DNA of 64,000 nt from Halopseudomonas pachastrellae (GCF_900114765.1 NZ_FOUD01000007.1:1-64000); one strand, 5' to 3'; counted from the stretch's first letter, positions 1 through 9,009 are shown. Notes: generated by a model not told the origin, from the letters alone. A program made the numbers and translations.

Positions 1-579
1 GATCTCGGGCAGGCGCGGGTAGCAGGTCTGGTCATCGCCAAACACCAGGGTATGGCCGTCACGCTGGTGCTCAAAGTGAAAGTGCAGCCCCTCTTCCTCG
101 CACAGGCGCTGGATAAAGTGCAGGTCGCTCTCATCGTACTGAGTGCAGTAGCGCCGCGTGGGCAACGGCGTATTGAGGCTGAAGCGGTAGGCGTCGCTGT
201 GGATGCCGTGCTCCTGCAGTACGGCGGCGATAATCTCGGACGCCGTGCGGTGCTGGAAGATGCGCTGGTTGATGCGGTGCTGCAGGTAGCCCAACTGCGG
301 CTGCAGACGCAGCTGATAGCGTGTCAGCCGGCGACCGGACTCACCCTGGGTGAGCTGATCGATAAAACCGTGAAAACCGCTACCGGCACCGGTATCCAGC
401 CAGGCTGGCAGGTGCAACAGGCTTGAGAGGTCAATATCTGGACGTTCGCTGACCAGGGTCAGCAGCACCGCATAGGGCTGGTTGAGCGCTTCATGGGCAG
501 TGAACTCGAGTACCTTGAAATCGTGTTCGGCGCCGTCGATTTCGAGGCTGAAGTGCGCCTGATTGGCGGGGGAGAACAT
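1..579 (-). CDS. vgrG: Type VI secretion spike protein VgrG/TssI, N-terminal 193 residues (cut by window edge)
   Basis: VgrG trimers form the tip of the type VI secretion needle and carry effectors out of the cell. The translated start reads MFSPANQAHFSLEIDGAEHD, followed by FTAHEALNQPYAV, the YQLRLQPQLGYLQHRINQRI stretch and YDESDLHFIQRLCEEEGLHF, all typical of the VgrG gp27-like domain. The ATG has an AGGAA ribosome site 5-9 bases upstream. The frame stays open to the window edge, so the gp5/needle part and any effector extension are unseen. A short element with inverted terminal repeats ends 12 bases upstream of the start codon, so no native promoter is visible and the gene may be an orphan vgrG. 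Family assignment is firm; orphan status is inference. Confidence 0.9.
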   Translation of the reverse strand, partial: MFSPANQAHFSLEIDGAEHDFKVLEFTAHEALNQPYAVLLTLVSERPDIDLSSLLHLPAWLDTGAGSGFHGFIDQLTQGESGRRLTRYQLRLQPQLGYLQHRINQRIFQHRTASEIIAAVLQEHGIHSDAYRFSLNTPLPTRRYCTQYDESDLHFIQRLCEEEGLHFHFEHQRDGHTLVFGDDQTCYPRLPEI

Positions 580-591
580 CCGTTGTTCCTA

Positions 592-859
592 TAGGGTCTG
601 TGGCCGTTCCGTTCACCCGCCTGCCGGAGGCCATTTTTCGGCCAGGCAAGGCGGAGGAAGTGATGTGTAGTCGCTCTACCTGAGCGACCGACAACGCAGC
701 ATGGCCAAAAATGGCCCCGGCCCTACCGGTTGCGCCTGTAAAACCGCCACTCGGCGTCGCTCGTCGCTCACGTGGAATGACCACGCTACGCTCCTCGCTC
801 CTTGATTGGCGGCTTTATAGACTGCAACAGGCGGGTGGACGGAACGGCCACAGACCCTA
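592..859. repeat. 268-bp element with 32-bp terminal inverted repeats (MITE-like)
   Basis: The ends are 32-base inverted repeats (592-623 and 828-859, beginning TAGGGTCTGTGGCCGTTCCG) with one mismatch. Inside lie a second pair (GGCCATTTTT near 629 and AAAAATGGCC near 706) and a third (TAAAACCGCC near 739 against GGCGGCTTTA near 809), so the whole element can fold on itself. No convincing coding frame is present. It sits just ahead of vgrG. The layout resembles a non-autonomous mobile element or a pseudomonad intergenic repeat. I see no clear target-site duplication. Confidence 0.7.
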
Positions 860-967
860 GCTGCTAATGCGACAGCCGAGGTTACGGACTACGGCCCTGC
901 GTGGCAGGTGCTAATCCGGCAAAAGGCGATGCAGTGCGCATTTTACCGGGGAATTAGCTGCATGGCC
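860..967. other. Intergenic, nothing recognised
   Basis: Together with the repeat element before it, this completes a gene-free stretch of about 390 bases. I see no RNA gene, terminator or promoter that I can defend here. Confidence 0.5.
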
Positions 968-1252
968 TTACAGCGGCTCCAGCAGGCTGATCTGTTCTTC
1001 TTCCTGCAGTATCGGCGCAAAGGCGCTGATGCTGTCGCGGCGCGATTCGGAGCTTTCCCAGCGCTGCCAGGAGTGCATGTTTTGCCAGGTGACCATGATG
1101 ATGCGGCGGTTGGGCTGCTCCATGTCACGGAAAGATTCGCCGGAGATAAAACCGGGGGACTGTACGGCAGCGGCAAGCACGCGCCGGGCGACCTCTTCGT
1201 AGGGTTGTTCCAGACCTTCTGCAATCACACGTTCAATCAGCACTTTGATCAT
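968..1252 (-). CDS. ABM-superfamily (antibiotic biosynthesis monooxygenase-like) protein
   Basis: A 94-residue protein with the ferredoxin-like ABM fold signature: MIKVLIERVIAEGLE at the start, a central SGESFRDMEQPNRRIIMVTW, then QRWESSESRRDSISAFAPIL. These small dimeric proteins include heme-degrading and quinol monooxygenases, but many have no known substrate. No haem-binding residues can be assigned from sequence alone. A good AGGAAG ribosome site precedes the ATG. It stands alone, divergent from tusA. Family call is confident, function is open. Confidence 0.8.
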   Translation of the reverse strand: MIKVLIERVIAEGLEQPYEEVARRVLAAAVQSPGFISGESFRDMEQPNRRIIMVTWQNMHSWQRWESSESRRDSISAFAPILQEEEQISLLEPL

Positions 1253-1376
1253 CTTGCTTCCTTACCCTGCAGGGGTGTTGTGACTCTAACTCCAGTGTCG
1301 GTCGCCGCCGGGCGTCTGGCAAGCCCGGGATGATTGCGGGATAATCGCCAGCTTGTTGATTTAACCGAGCCTTGCC

Positions 1377-1613
1377 ATGACTGACTCTGCCGCTACGACC
1401 CTGGATACCCGTGGGCTGACCTGCCCGGAGCCGGTCATGATGCTGCACAACGCCGTGCGCGATGTGGCCGCCGGTGAGCTGGTACAGGTGCTGGCCACCG
1501 ACCCTTCTACCCAGCGCGATATTCCGCGTTTTTGCAGTTTTCTCGGCCATGAGCTGCTGGAGCAGCACGAGGCTGACGGCATCTTTCATTACCTGATTCG
1601 CAAGGCGGACTGA
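1377..1613 (+). CDS. tusA: Sulfurtransferase TusA family
   Basis: TusA-type proteins carry persulfide sulfur on a single cysteine for tRNA thiolation and molybdenum cofactor maturation. The 78-residue product has the hallmark [17 protein letters not shown], placing the acceptor cysteine at residue 16 in the CPxP motif, and ends in the usual FLGHELLEQ stretch. Length is normal for the family. It closely resembles the P. aeruginosa PA1006-type protein as I recall it. The gene ends 7 bases before the convergent DUF3080 gene, with no obvious terminator between. Confidence 0.88.
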   Translation: MTDSAATTLDTRGLTCPEPVMMLHNAVRDVAAGELVQVLATDPSTQRDIPRFCSFLGHELLEQHEADGIFHYLIRKAD

Positions 1614-1620
1614 AGCCGAA

Positions 1621-2709
1621 TCAGTCTGCGTTGCCCTGATCTCTTTGCTCCCAGCCTGCTTGCCCGGGTTGTGACTGGCACGCACCCAGTTGCTGCTTCC
1701 AGGCATCCGTGTGCTCAGTGAGCGCGGCCTGGTATTGCTCCCACAGACTCTGCGGCGTACCGGCCAGTTGATCGAGCGCAGCGGCGGTGGCGGCTGGTAT
1801 GCCAGGCACCGCGCGCAGCGCGATGATGGATTCTGCCCAGGGCTGGCCCAGGCGTTGCAGTTGGGCCAGGTACGGCTGTATCTCGCCCGCATAGAACAGC
1901 ACAAACACATTGAGCAGTACCTTGGAACGCGCCGACGGTGTGCCCATAGGGCACAGGTAGCGGCCCGGTTGCGCCTGCAGCATGGCGGTGGCCTGTTGCA
2001 GACCGTGGCGAGTTTGGGCCAGGGCGGTGATCAGTTGGCTGCCGTTGGGGCTGCGCTGCAGGGTTTGCAGGGGCTGCTCAATCAGCTCCAGCGCCGGCGG
2101 CAGCTGCGCTGGCAGGCCGGCACCGATGGCGGTCAATTGCTGCAGCGCGGCAAGCGCGGCGGTGTCATGCAGCGGCGGCTCCTGCACGGGTAACGGCGTG
2201 TCGGCAAAGCGCAGATAGCCGGCCAGCTCGGTACTGGTATTGATGGTGTTCCAGTAGACCTGCGGCAGCTGGCTGCGCTTGCGCTCGGCAATGGCGCTCA
2301 GTTCGTTGCGCAGTGGCTGCTGGTCGGGCTCACTCAGGGTGCCAAGGCACTGCTCCATGGCGCGCAGCAGTTCACCTTCATAGGCGATGCGGCTACTCCA
2401 GGGCATCACCTTACCCAGCACGCTGTTGCGCTCGGCCACGCGCTGTTGCAGTGGCCGGCATGGGTTCACGTCTACCAGCAGCTCCAAAAGGCCAATGCGC
2501 TCGGCCGGGATGCTGTACAGGCTGTCGCGGCGCTCGGGCAGGCGGTAGCGGCTGAGGCTGTCGGCGGGAAAAGGCTGCCAGTCCTGGCGCAGCACCCGGG
2601 CCAGGCGATCGAGATAATTCTCCATCTGCTGCTCGGCCGCTGGCTGTCGTTGGCAGCCGGTCAGTAGCAGAGTGCTCAGCAGGGTGATAAATAAGGTGGC
2701 CAGGCGCAT
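1621..2709 (-). CDS. DUF3080 family lipoprotein
   Basis: A 362-residue protein beginning MRLATLFITLLSTLLLTGCQ: a lipoprotein signal with lipobox LTGC, so the mature form would be lipid-anchored from Cys19. The body is helical and Gln/Leu rich and contains four further cysteines (CRPLQQRV, EQCLGT, YLCPMG, GACQSQ). This matches the DUF3080 family known from pseudomonads, whose role is unknown. A GTG two codons upstream is an alternative start; neither start has a strong ribosome site. It lies directly downstream of the MATE pump gene with an 18-base gap, so the two are probably co-transcribed. Confidence 0.78.
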   Translation of the reverse strand: MRLATLFITLLSTLLLTGCQRQPAAEQQMENYLDRLARVLRQDWQPFPADSLSRYRLPERRDSLYSIPAERIGLLELLVDVNPCRPLQQRVAERNSVLGKVMPWSSRIAYEGELLRAMEQCLGTLSEPDQQPLRNELSAIAERKRSQLPQVYWNTINTSTELAGYLRFADTPLPVQEPPLHDTAALAALQQLTAIGAGLPAQLPPALELIEQPLQTLQRSPNGSQLITALAQTRHGLQQATAMLQAQPGRYLCPMGTPSARSKVLLNVFVLFYAGEIQPYLAQLQRLGQPWAESIIALRAVPGIPAATAAALDQLAGTPQSLWEQYQAALTEHTDAWKQQLGACQSQPGQAGWEQRDQGNAD

Positions 2710-2727
2710 GGGCACAGTATAGAGAAA

Positions 2728-4134
2728 TTAAACCTCTGCCTGCCGTTGCCCCAGCCCGCGCTGCAGACCGGGTTTGCGGCTGACCGCGCGCAGACGCAAG
2801 CCCAGAAACAGCGCCGCACTGCTCAGGCCCACAATCAGGCCCAGCCAAAAGCCGGCCGGCCCGCGCGCCGGGCCCAGCCAGTCGGTTAGCCCCAGAATGC
2901 AGCCGGTGGGCAGGCCGATCAGCCAGTAGGCAATCATGGTCAGCAGCATTGGCAGGCGGGTGTCTTGAAAGCCCCGCAGCGCACCGGCACAGGCGACCTG
3001 AATTGCGTCCGAAAACTGATACAACGCAGCCAGTGCCAGCAGGCTGGCGGCCAGGCTGATGACCTCGCGGTCCTGGGTGTAGATCTGCGGAATCTGCTGC
3101 GCCAGGGTGTACATCGCGGTAGCGGCCAGTGCGGCAAACACCAGCGCCAATACCAGCCCCACCTTGGTTGCCAGTATGGCGTCACGGGCGCCGCTGCGGC
3201 CCAGGTTGTGGCCCACGCGCACGGTGATGGCCAGGCCCAGGCTGAAGGGCACCATAAACACCAGCGAGGAGAAGTTGATGGTTACCTGATGCGAGGCCAC
3301 CACCACCGCACCCAAGCTGCCGATCAACAAGGCGATCACGGCGAACATGCTGGTCTCGGCGAACAGCGCAATGCCAATGGGAAAGCCCAGGCCGATCAGT
3401 TCGCCCTGAGTGCGCGCGTGCGGCCAGTCGAAGCGCTCGAACAGCCCGCAGGGTTGATAAAAGCGCGCGCGCTTGAGGTGAAACAGCATGCAGCCAAGCA
3501 TGGCCCACATCACCAGCGCGGTGGCGACGCCGCAGCCCACTGCCCCCATCGCTGGAAAGCCGAACTTGCCGTACACCAGCACGTAGTTGGCCGGTACGTT
3601 GATCAGCAGCCCGATAAAGCCGATCAGCATGGCCGGTTTGGTACGCGACAGGCCATCGGTCAGCCCGCGCAGGGCCAGCATCAGTCCGACCGCAGGAAAG
3701 CCCAGCGAAATGGCCAAGAGGTAATCCAGCGTGACCGGTACCAGCTGCGGTTCGACCTTCATCCACACCAGCACCGGTTGCATCAGGTTAAGAAACAGCA
3801 GACAGAACAGACCGAGGATCAGCCCAAGCCAGGCACCCTGGCGCACCAGCGCGCCGGTTTCGCTGACGCGCCCGGCGCCGCTGGCCGCAGCCACCTTGGA
3901 GGTGAGGATCATCATCACCCCGGTCAGAAACAGCAGGGTCGGGATCCAGAACGAGTTGCCCAGCGCCACGGCGGCCAGGGCTTCGGCGCTGACGCGGCCG
4001 GCCATGGCGGTGTCGACAAAGCCCAGCAGGGTGTGCGCCATTTGTGCAGCGATGATCGGCAGCACCAGCACAATCAATGCCCGCAGCTCTGTTACAATGC
4101 GCGCCCTGGCGGGTTGGGGAGGTGTCTGGTTCAT
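2728..4134 (-). CDS. MATE-family multidrug/cation antiporter (NorM/PmpM type)
   Basis: A 468-residue inner-membrane protein with 12 predicted hydrophobic helices and the MATE signature near the N terminus (MAHTLLGFVDTAMAGRVSAE, then LAAVALGNSFWIP). MATE pumps expel cationic drugs and dyes in exchange for Na+ or H+. The internal duplication typical of the family is visible: a second half starts around residue 245 at FPIGIALFAETSMFAVIALL. The closest family member I recall in pseudomonads is PmpM. The substrate cannot be read from the sequence. The likely downstream partner is the DUF3080 lipoprotein. Confidence 0.92.
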   Translation of the reverse strand: MNQTPPQPARARIVTELRALIVLVLPIIAAQMAHTLLGFVDTAMAGRVSAEALAAVALGNSFWIPTLLFLTGVMMILTSKVAAASGAGRVSETGALVRQGAWLGLILGLFCLLFLNLMQPVLVWMKVEPQLVPVTLDYLLAISLGFPAVGLMLALRGLTDGLSRTKPAMLIGFIGLLINVPANYVLVYGKFGFPAMGAVGCGVATALVMWAMLGCMLFHLKRARFYQPCGLFERFDWPHARTQGELIGLGFPIGIALFAETSMFAVIALLIGSLGAVVVASHQVTINFSSLVFMVPFSLGLAITVRVGHNLGRSGARDAILATKVGLVLALVFAALAATAMYTLAQQIPQIYTQDREVISLAASLLALAALYQFSDAIQVACAGALRGFQDTRLPMLLTMIAYWLIGLPTGCILGLTDWLGPARGPAGFWLGLIVGLSSAALFLGLRLRAVSRKPGLQRGLGQRQAEV

Positions 4135-4220
4135 GTGTTGACTGGCTGCCGAGAAAAACCGCCAATGCTAGCAATTTAGCCGCCATTGTCCAGCCAACTT
4201 TATTATTCTTGCTCAGCCCT

Positions 4221-4748
4221 ATGCCGCATCACTATCAGGATTTGATCACGCTGTTTGATGACTCCTTTCTGGCGGACTACAACACTTGCCTGCGTGGCGG
4301 CTACCCGGAGCCGGAATACCTGCCCGCCGATGCCAGCGAGCCGCATCACCGTATTCTCTTTACCCGTGATTATTTCCGCAGCGCGCTGCATGAGGTGGCG
4401 CACTGGTGTGTGGCCGGGCCCGAGCGCAGGTTGTTGCCGGACTTTGGTTACTGGTATGCGCCGGATGGCCGCAGTGCCGAGCAGCAGCGCACCTTTGAGC
4501 AGGTAGAGGTAAAGCCCCAGGCGCTGGAGCTGATTTTCTGTCTGGCTGCCGGCCACCGCTTTGATGTGAGTACCGACAACCTCAGTGGCGAGGCAACAGA
4601 CCCGGCGCCATTTCGCGCCCGCGTGCGTGAGCAGGCCCGAGCCTACCTCAGCGGTGGGCTGGGCGAGCGCCCGCAGCGTTACAGTGCCGCGTTGCTCGCC
4701 CATTACCGTCCCGGCGTAGCCTGGTCTGCTTTGCTGGACGAGGTCTGA
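4221..4748 (+). CDS. epmC: Elongation factor P hydroxylase EpmC
   Basis: EpmC hydroxylates the beta-lysylated lysine of EF-P, the last step of a modification that helps ribosomes through proline stretches. The 175-residue product carries the metal-binding HEVAH motif (residues 57-61, in FRSALHEVAHWCVAGPERR), the conserved DFGYWYAPDGRS and a QVEVKPQALE segment, all hallmarks of the former DUF462 family. The ATG at the MPHHYQDL start is chosen because that is where family similarity begins; an in-frame extension upstream would run into the divergent MATE gene. The ribosome site is weak. The EF-P and EpmA/B genes are not in this window. Confidence 0.9.
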   Translation: MPHHYQDLITLFDDSFLADYNTCLRGGYPEPEYLPADASEPHHRILFTRDYFRSALHEVAHWCVAGPERRLLPDFGYWYAPDGRSAEQQRTFEQVEVKPQALELIFCLAAGHRFDVSTDNLSGEATDPAPFRARVREQARAYLSGGLGERPQRYSAALLAHYRPGVAWSALLDEV

Positions 4749-4751
4749 GCC

Positions 4752-5651
4752 TCATACCGGTAACGGCACCACCCGCGCCCCGCCAATATTGCTGATGCGC
4801 TCGGCCGGCTCGGCGCCGGTGTCCAAGCTGGGCGCCAGATAACCCAGCACCGCATCACGGGTTTGCGCCCAGGCCTCGCGGCTTTCCATATCCAGAAAAT
4901 GCCCTGCGCCGCGTACGGTGGCAAAGCGGCAATGGCGGATATAGCGATTGAAATGCCGCGCATCCTCCGGGCTGGTGTAGCGGTCCAGATCGCCGTTGAC
5001 GAACAGAATCGGCGTGTCGATATCGGCGCTGCCGCGCAAATAGCAGCGGGTGTCCTGGGTCAGTACCTGGCTCACGTGAAAGGCCATCTGGTGGTACTCG
5101 TGCTCGTCCAGGCTGACGATATGCCGAAAATTGAAGCGCTTGACCAGCGATGGCAGGTGCTCGCCAATGGTGCTGTTGAGCAGCTCGCCCAGGGGCTTGC
5201 GCTCGCAGTTGACCAGCAGGTCGATGCCGCGCTCCAGATAGTCGCGCATCGCCGAGTTGATCAGCGGCGAGAAGGCCAGCACCACCGCCTTGCGGATACG
5301 CGCCGGGCGCTGCGCCAGGGCCAGCAGGGCAGAGGCGCCTCCCCAGGAAAAGGACATCAGGTGATCGGCACGGTAGCGCTCGATCAGCTCCAGCAGGATG
5401 CTCGCCTCCTGCTCCTTGGTGATCGGCCGGCGATTGCTGTTGTACTGTTTGGACTGGCCCGCGTAGGGCTCATCAAACAGCACCACATTAAAGTGCGGCT
5501 GCAGGTAGCGCACGGTCTGGGCGAAGGCGGCAGTGGTGGCCAGCGAACCGTTGACCAGAATCACCGTGCCTTGCGGCGCCGGGCTGCTGTAGTAGTGGGT
5601 GTGGACGCGCAAGCCGCCCAGGGTTTCCACAACGTCGTGTTCTGCTTTCAT
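4752..5651 (-). CDS. phaG: PhaG/RhlA-type 3-hydroxyacyl-ACP acyltransferase (alpha/beta hydrolase fold)
   Basis: A 299-residue alpha/beta-hydrolase-fold protein. The segments ILVNGSLATTAAFAQTVRYL, FNVVLFDEPYAGQSKQ and HLMSFSWGGASALLAL match the PhaG/RhlA family, which diverts 3-hydroxyacyl-ACP from fatty-acid synthesis to PHA precursors (PhaG) or to hydroxyalkanoyloxy-alkanoates for rhamnolipids (RhlA). The likely triad is the Ser in FSWGG, the Asp in NGDLDRYT and the His in GAGHFLDME. The SFSWGGAS version is nearer to PhaG than to RhlA (SASWGGIS), and no rhlB lies next to it, so PhaG is preferred. The ATG is chosen for its AGGGA ribosome site. PhaJ1 and two FadD genes occur later in the window. 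Confidence 0.78.
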   Translation of the reverse strand: MKAEHDVVETLGGLRVHTHYYSSPAPQGTVILVNGSLATTAAFAQTVRYLQPHFNVVLFDEPYAGQSKQYNSNRRPITKEQEASILLELIERYRADHLMSFSWGGASALLALAQRPARIRKAVVLAFSPLINSAMRDYLERGIDLLVNCERKPLGELLNSTIGEHLPSLVKRFNFRHIVSLDEHEYHQMAFHVSQVLTQDTRCYLRGSADIDTPILFVNGDLDRYTSPEDARHFNRYIRHCRFATVRGAGHFLDMESREAWAQTRDAVLGYLAPSLDTGAEPAERISNIGGARVVPLPV

Positions 5652-6100
5652 ATTCCCTGTCTCCAGTGTTGGCGTGGCTCGACCCGGCGGACGAGCGATA
5701 CAGGGCAGTGCAGGCAAAGGGCCTTGGCGCAAACGCAGAAGGTCGCCGGGCGCACAGCGGCAGCGCCGGAAATTGAACATTGTTGTGGTGGCGACAGGGT
5801 GGTGAGGACAGTCCCGGGCGCGGCGCAGTGGGCGGTGCGCGGTGCGTTCCGGTACTCAGGCAGGTCCTGCAAAAACGAGGGTGTCCCTCGAAAAAACGCT
5901 TGGAATGGTTATCGGACTGAAAAGTCACATCCAGACTCTGACTTGCAGTTAAGCAGTGCCGCTGTCTCGACGCAAGGCCGATGTTGCATCAATGCGACAA
6001 ACTGCAGTTGTCTGCAGAAATCGCTCCTTTGCTCGCCCGGCTGGACAGCACGCATCGCCCCCTCGACAATGGCTCATCATGCCTGCTCAAGTGACCTTTC
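5652..6100. other. 449-bp divergent intergenic region, phaG-like / pdxB
   Basis: This gap separates two divergent genes and must hold both promoters. I found no clear sigma-70 or sigma-54 hexamer pair, terminator, RNA gene or repeat. An open frame extending the phaG-like gene upstream has no family similarity and was not used. Confidence 0.5.
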
Positions 6101-7240
6101 ATGCATATTGTTGCTGACGAAAACATCCCCCTGCTGGACGCCTTTTTTGCTCCGCTGGGCCGCATTACCCGGCTGGCCGGCCGGCAGATCAGCCACCAGG
6201 ACCTGACCGACGCCGACGCGCTGCTTGTGCGCTCGGTCACTCGGGTAGACCCGCAACTGCTGGCGGGCACCCCGGTACGCTTTGTCGGCACCTGCACCAT
6301 CGGCACCGACCATCTGGACTTGCCCGGCCTGGCCGCCGCCGGCGTCACCGTCGCCAGCGCGCCGGGCTGCAACGCCCGTGGTGTGGTCGAATATGTACTC
6401 AGCTGTCTGCTGACCCTGAGCGAGCGCACCGGCCAGGACTGGCGCGCGCGCCGCGTGGGTATTGTCGGCGTGGGCGAGGTGGGCGGGCGCTTGGCGCATA
6501 CGCTCACCGCCCTCGGGGTTGAGTGCCTGCTCTGCGACCCGCCGCGCGCCGCCCTTGGCGAGGCCGGCTTCGCGCCGCTGGATCAACTGCTGACCGAGTG
6601 CGACGTCATCAGCTGCCACGTGCCCCTGACCCGCACTGGCGCCGATGCCACCTGGCACCTGCTGGATGCTGGCCGCCTGGTTGCCCTGCGCCCCGGCGCC
6701 TGGCTGATCAACAGCAGCCGTGGCCCGGTGATTGACAACCACGCGCTCAAGGCCGTACTGGCCCAACGGCCTGATCTACAGGTGGCGCTGGATGTCTGGG
6801 AGCAAGAGCCGCAAGTCGACTGCGCGTTGCTACAACGCTGCGCGCTAGGCACCCCGCACATTGCCGGTTACAGCCTGGACGGCAAGCTGCGCGGCACCGA
6901 GCAGATCTACCGCGCCCTGTGCGCCAGCCTGGGCCAGAGCGCACCGCTCAGCCTCGACAGCCTGGCCCCTGAGGCGGGCAGGGCGCAGCTGCAGTTTGCC
7001 GCCGGCACCCCGGCGCAATGGCTGCTCGAACGTTCACTCAGACAGGTTTACGATGTGCGCGATGACGACGCCCGTTTTCGTGCAGCCATGCTGCCGCTGG
7101 CCGGGCAAAGCACCGCTCAGGCGTTTGATGCACTGCGTAAGGGATACCCGCTGCGCCGCGAATGCCCCGAAGTTGAGGTGCGGCACAGCGAAGGTGAAGA
7201 CGCGGCGGCGCTGCTGGCCGCCGCCGGATTCAGGCGCTGA
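6101..7240 (+). CDS. pdxB: Erythronate-4-phosphate dehydrogenase PdxB
   Basis: PdxB oxidises 4-phosphoerythronate in the DXP-dependent route to pyridoxal phosphate. The 379-residue product starts MHIVADENIPLLDAFFAPLG, contains the D-isomer 2-hydroxyacid dehydrogenase Rossmann motif GIVGVGEVGGR (about 120-130), the SSRGPVIDNHAL helix that follows the active-site region, and LGTPHIAGYSLDGKLRGT bearing the catalytic histidine. The C-terminal part (about 285-379) is the PdxB-specific dimerisation domain. Length is normal. The last 11 bases overlap the end of a small convergent gene. Confidence 0.96.
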   Translation: MHIVADENIPLLDAFFAPLGRITRLAGRQISHQDLTDADALLVRSVTRVDPQLLAGTPVRFVGTCTIGTDHLDLPGLAAAGVTVASAPGCNARGVVEYVLSCLLTLSERTGQDWRARRVGIVGVGEVGGRLAHTLTALGVECLLCDPPRAALGEAGFAPLDQLLTECDVISCHVPLTRTGADATWHLLDAGRLVALRPGAWLINSSRGPVIDNHALKAVLAQRPDLQVALDVWEQEPQVDCALLQRCALGTPHIAGYSLDGKLRGTEQIYRALCASLGQSAPLSLDSLAPEAGRAQLQFAAGTPAQWLLERSLRQVYDVRDDDARFRAAMLPLAGQSTAQAFDALRKGYPLRRECPEVEVRHSEGEDAAALLAAAGFRR

Positions 7241-7418
7241 AGCGCGGACGCGCCGGCACCCACTGTTGTTCCAGCTCCTGACAGGCTTGCTGGATCATCT
7301 GTTCGGTGATGGCAATCTCGCCGCCGTCTTCGTCGATCAGATGGCCGCCCACGCAATGGGACGGATGAATCAGGATGTCGGCACTTTCACGGCACGGTTT
7401 CAGAGCATGCACATTCAT
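7230..7418 (-). CDS. Small conserved hypothetical protein (62 residues)
   Basis: The product begins MNVHALKPCRESADILIHPS and ends QQWVPARPRFSA. It has an IDEDGGEIAITEQMIQQACQ segment rich in acidic residues. A clear GGGAGA ribosome site stands ahead of the ATG, which supports a real gene even though it overlaps the 3' end of pdxB on the other strand by 11 bases. It contains two cysteines and two histidines, but no spacing I can call a metal site. I recall similar small proteins in other pseudomonads but know no function. Confidence 0.65.
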   Translation of the reverse strand: MNVHALKPCRESADILIHPSHCVGGHLIDEDGGEIAITEQMIQQACQELEQQWVPARPRFSA

Positions 7419-7497
7419 GGTTGTCTCCCAAGTGGATGGCAGCCGAAGGCTTATTGGCTGCAGGCAGGATATGGCACTGGCATGACGGATTTGTGAC

Positions 7498-8646
7498 ATG
7501 GCAAACAGCACACCCAACACACACTTCAGGCTCGGCCTGATCATCAACCCCCTGGCCGGCCTGGGTGGCCGCGCGGCCTTAAAGGGCTCGGACGGCGTTG
7601 CCGACGACGCTCTGGCCATGGGCGTCGAGCCACAGGCGCACAACCGCGTGCGTCAGACCCTGGAGCACCTGTTACCCCTGCGCGAGCGCTTGCAGATCCT
7701 CAGCGCCCCCGGCCCCATGGGCGCCGACCTGCTGGCCGACATGGGGTTTGATGCACAGGTGGTCGGTAAGCTGGCCAACCCGCCGCACACCAGCGCCGAC
7801 GACACCGAAACCATCGCCCGGCAGATGCACCAGCAGGGCGTTGATCTGCTGCTGTTTGCCGGCGGCGACGGCACCGCGCGCAACATCTGCAACCAGCTGG
7901 ACAGCACTCAATTGGTGCTGGGCATTCCGGCCGGGGTGAAAATTCACTCCGGCGTTTACGCCGTCAACCCACGCGCCGCCGGTGAGCTGGTTGCGCTGCT
8001 GGTGCAGGGCGAGCTGGTGCGCCTGCGTGAAGCCGATGTGCGCGACATTGACGAGCAAGCCTTTCGCAACGGCCAGGTGCGCACACGCCATTATGGCGAG
8101 CTGGCCGTGCCGGAAGAGGGCCGCTTTGTGCAGCAGGTCAAACAGGGCGGCCGTGAAGTAGAAACCCTGGTGCTCGACGACATCGCCGCCGGCCTGCAGG
8201 AAGAACAAGACGACAACACCGGCTGGATACTCGGCCCCGGCTCCACCACCCTCGGCCTGCTGGAGGCCATGGGGCTGGAAGGCACCCTGCTAGGCGTGGA
8301 CGTGCTCAAGAATGGCGAGCTGACCCTGCGTGACGCCACCGAGCAGCAACTGTGGGAGCAGGTAGAGCAGGGCGGCGACTGGAGCATACTGGTCACCGCC
8401 ATCGGCGGCCAGGGCCACATACTCGGGCGCGGTAACCAGCAACTGTCGCCCCGCATCATCCGCGCCGTAGGGTTGGACAACCTGCTGGTGGTCGCCACCA
8501 AAACCAAACTCCGCAGCCTCGCCGGCCGCCCGTTTTTGGTGGACACCGGCGATAGCCAACTCGACACCGACCTCAGCGGCCTGCGCCGCGTCCTCAGCGG
8601 CTACCGCGAAGAGATGCTTTACCCCGTGAGCTGGAAGGCCGAATAG
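7498..8646 (+). CDS. COG3199 ATP-NAD kinase-like protein
   Basis: A 382-residue protein of the diacylglycerol-kinase/NAD-kinase fold. LGLIINPLAGLGGRAAL at the N terminus and LLFAGGDGTARNICNQL at about 118-134 (GGDGT nucleotide-binding motif) define the family, with GIPAGVKIHSGVYAVNP next and GPGSTTLGLLEAMGLEGTLLG near 245. COG3199 proteins are predicted NAD kinases distinct from NadK (PpnK). The substrate has not been settled for most members. The ATG lies 2 bases after a TGA with no strong ribosome site, so the true start could be slightly different. It closes the ordinary region before the accessory island. Confidence 0.85.
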   Translation: MANSTPNTHFRLGLIINPLAGLGGRAALKGSDGVADDALAMGVEPQAHNRVRQTLEHLLPLRERLQILSAPGPMGADLLADMGFDAQVVGKLANPPHTSADDTETIARQMHQQGVDLLLFAGGDGTARNICNQLDSTQLVLGIPAGVKIHSGVYAVNPRAAGELVALLVQGELVRLREADVRDIDEQAFRNGQVRTRHYGELAVPEEGRFVQQVKQGGREVETLVLDDIAAGLQEEQDDNTGWILGPGSTTLGLLEAMGLEGTLLGVDVLKNGELTLRDATEQQLWEQVEQGGDWSILVTAIGGQGHILGRGNQQLSPRIIRAVGLDNLLVVATKTKLRSLAGRPFLVDTGDSQLDTDLSGLRRVLSGYREEMLYPVSWKAE

Positions 8647-9009
8647 CCTTCCAGCGTCTCTTTACCACGCACCACAATAGCGCTAAGTTCAATGCAGGCA
8701 TGGCGCCAGCAACAGGACCAACGGATGGCCACCACCCCCGCAGCAACACCCAACTCCCACTCGCATACTGAGTCCGGCGCCTACGCGCTTGGCGCGGCCG
8801 TGCGCGCGGAAGTGATGATTGGCGTGAAAAAGAAGCGGTCAAGCGAGTACAGGCTGTGTTGCCAAGGCGTTGTTTTTTATGGGTTTAGTCGGGCGGATGG
8901 GCGTTGATTGCGGAAGTTGCTGATATGCAATCATAAAGCCTTCGGTCCAATCAGCTGTTATGTGATTTGATCGATTCCTACTGAAATAGCAATAAGGCGA
9001 CATGAAAAG
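8647..9009. other. Left edge of accessory island, no gene seen
   Basis: A 363-base stretch in which base composition turns from G+C-rich to A+T-richer at about 8,890. A 71-codon frame is present (8692-8907) but has no ribosome site and a composition like random sequence. GTTATGT near 8,956 resembles the right-hand core of an integron attC site, but no matching left half is visible. Confidence 0.4.

Noticed and set aside
2965..4179. Long open frame (404 codons) antisense to the MATE pump gene
   Set aside because: Gln/His-rich with no family pattern; it is the usual empty frame opposite a G+C-rich gene.
8692..8907. 71-codon frame in the island edge
   Set aside because: No ribosome site, random-looking composition, no domain.
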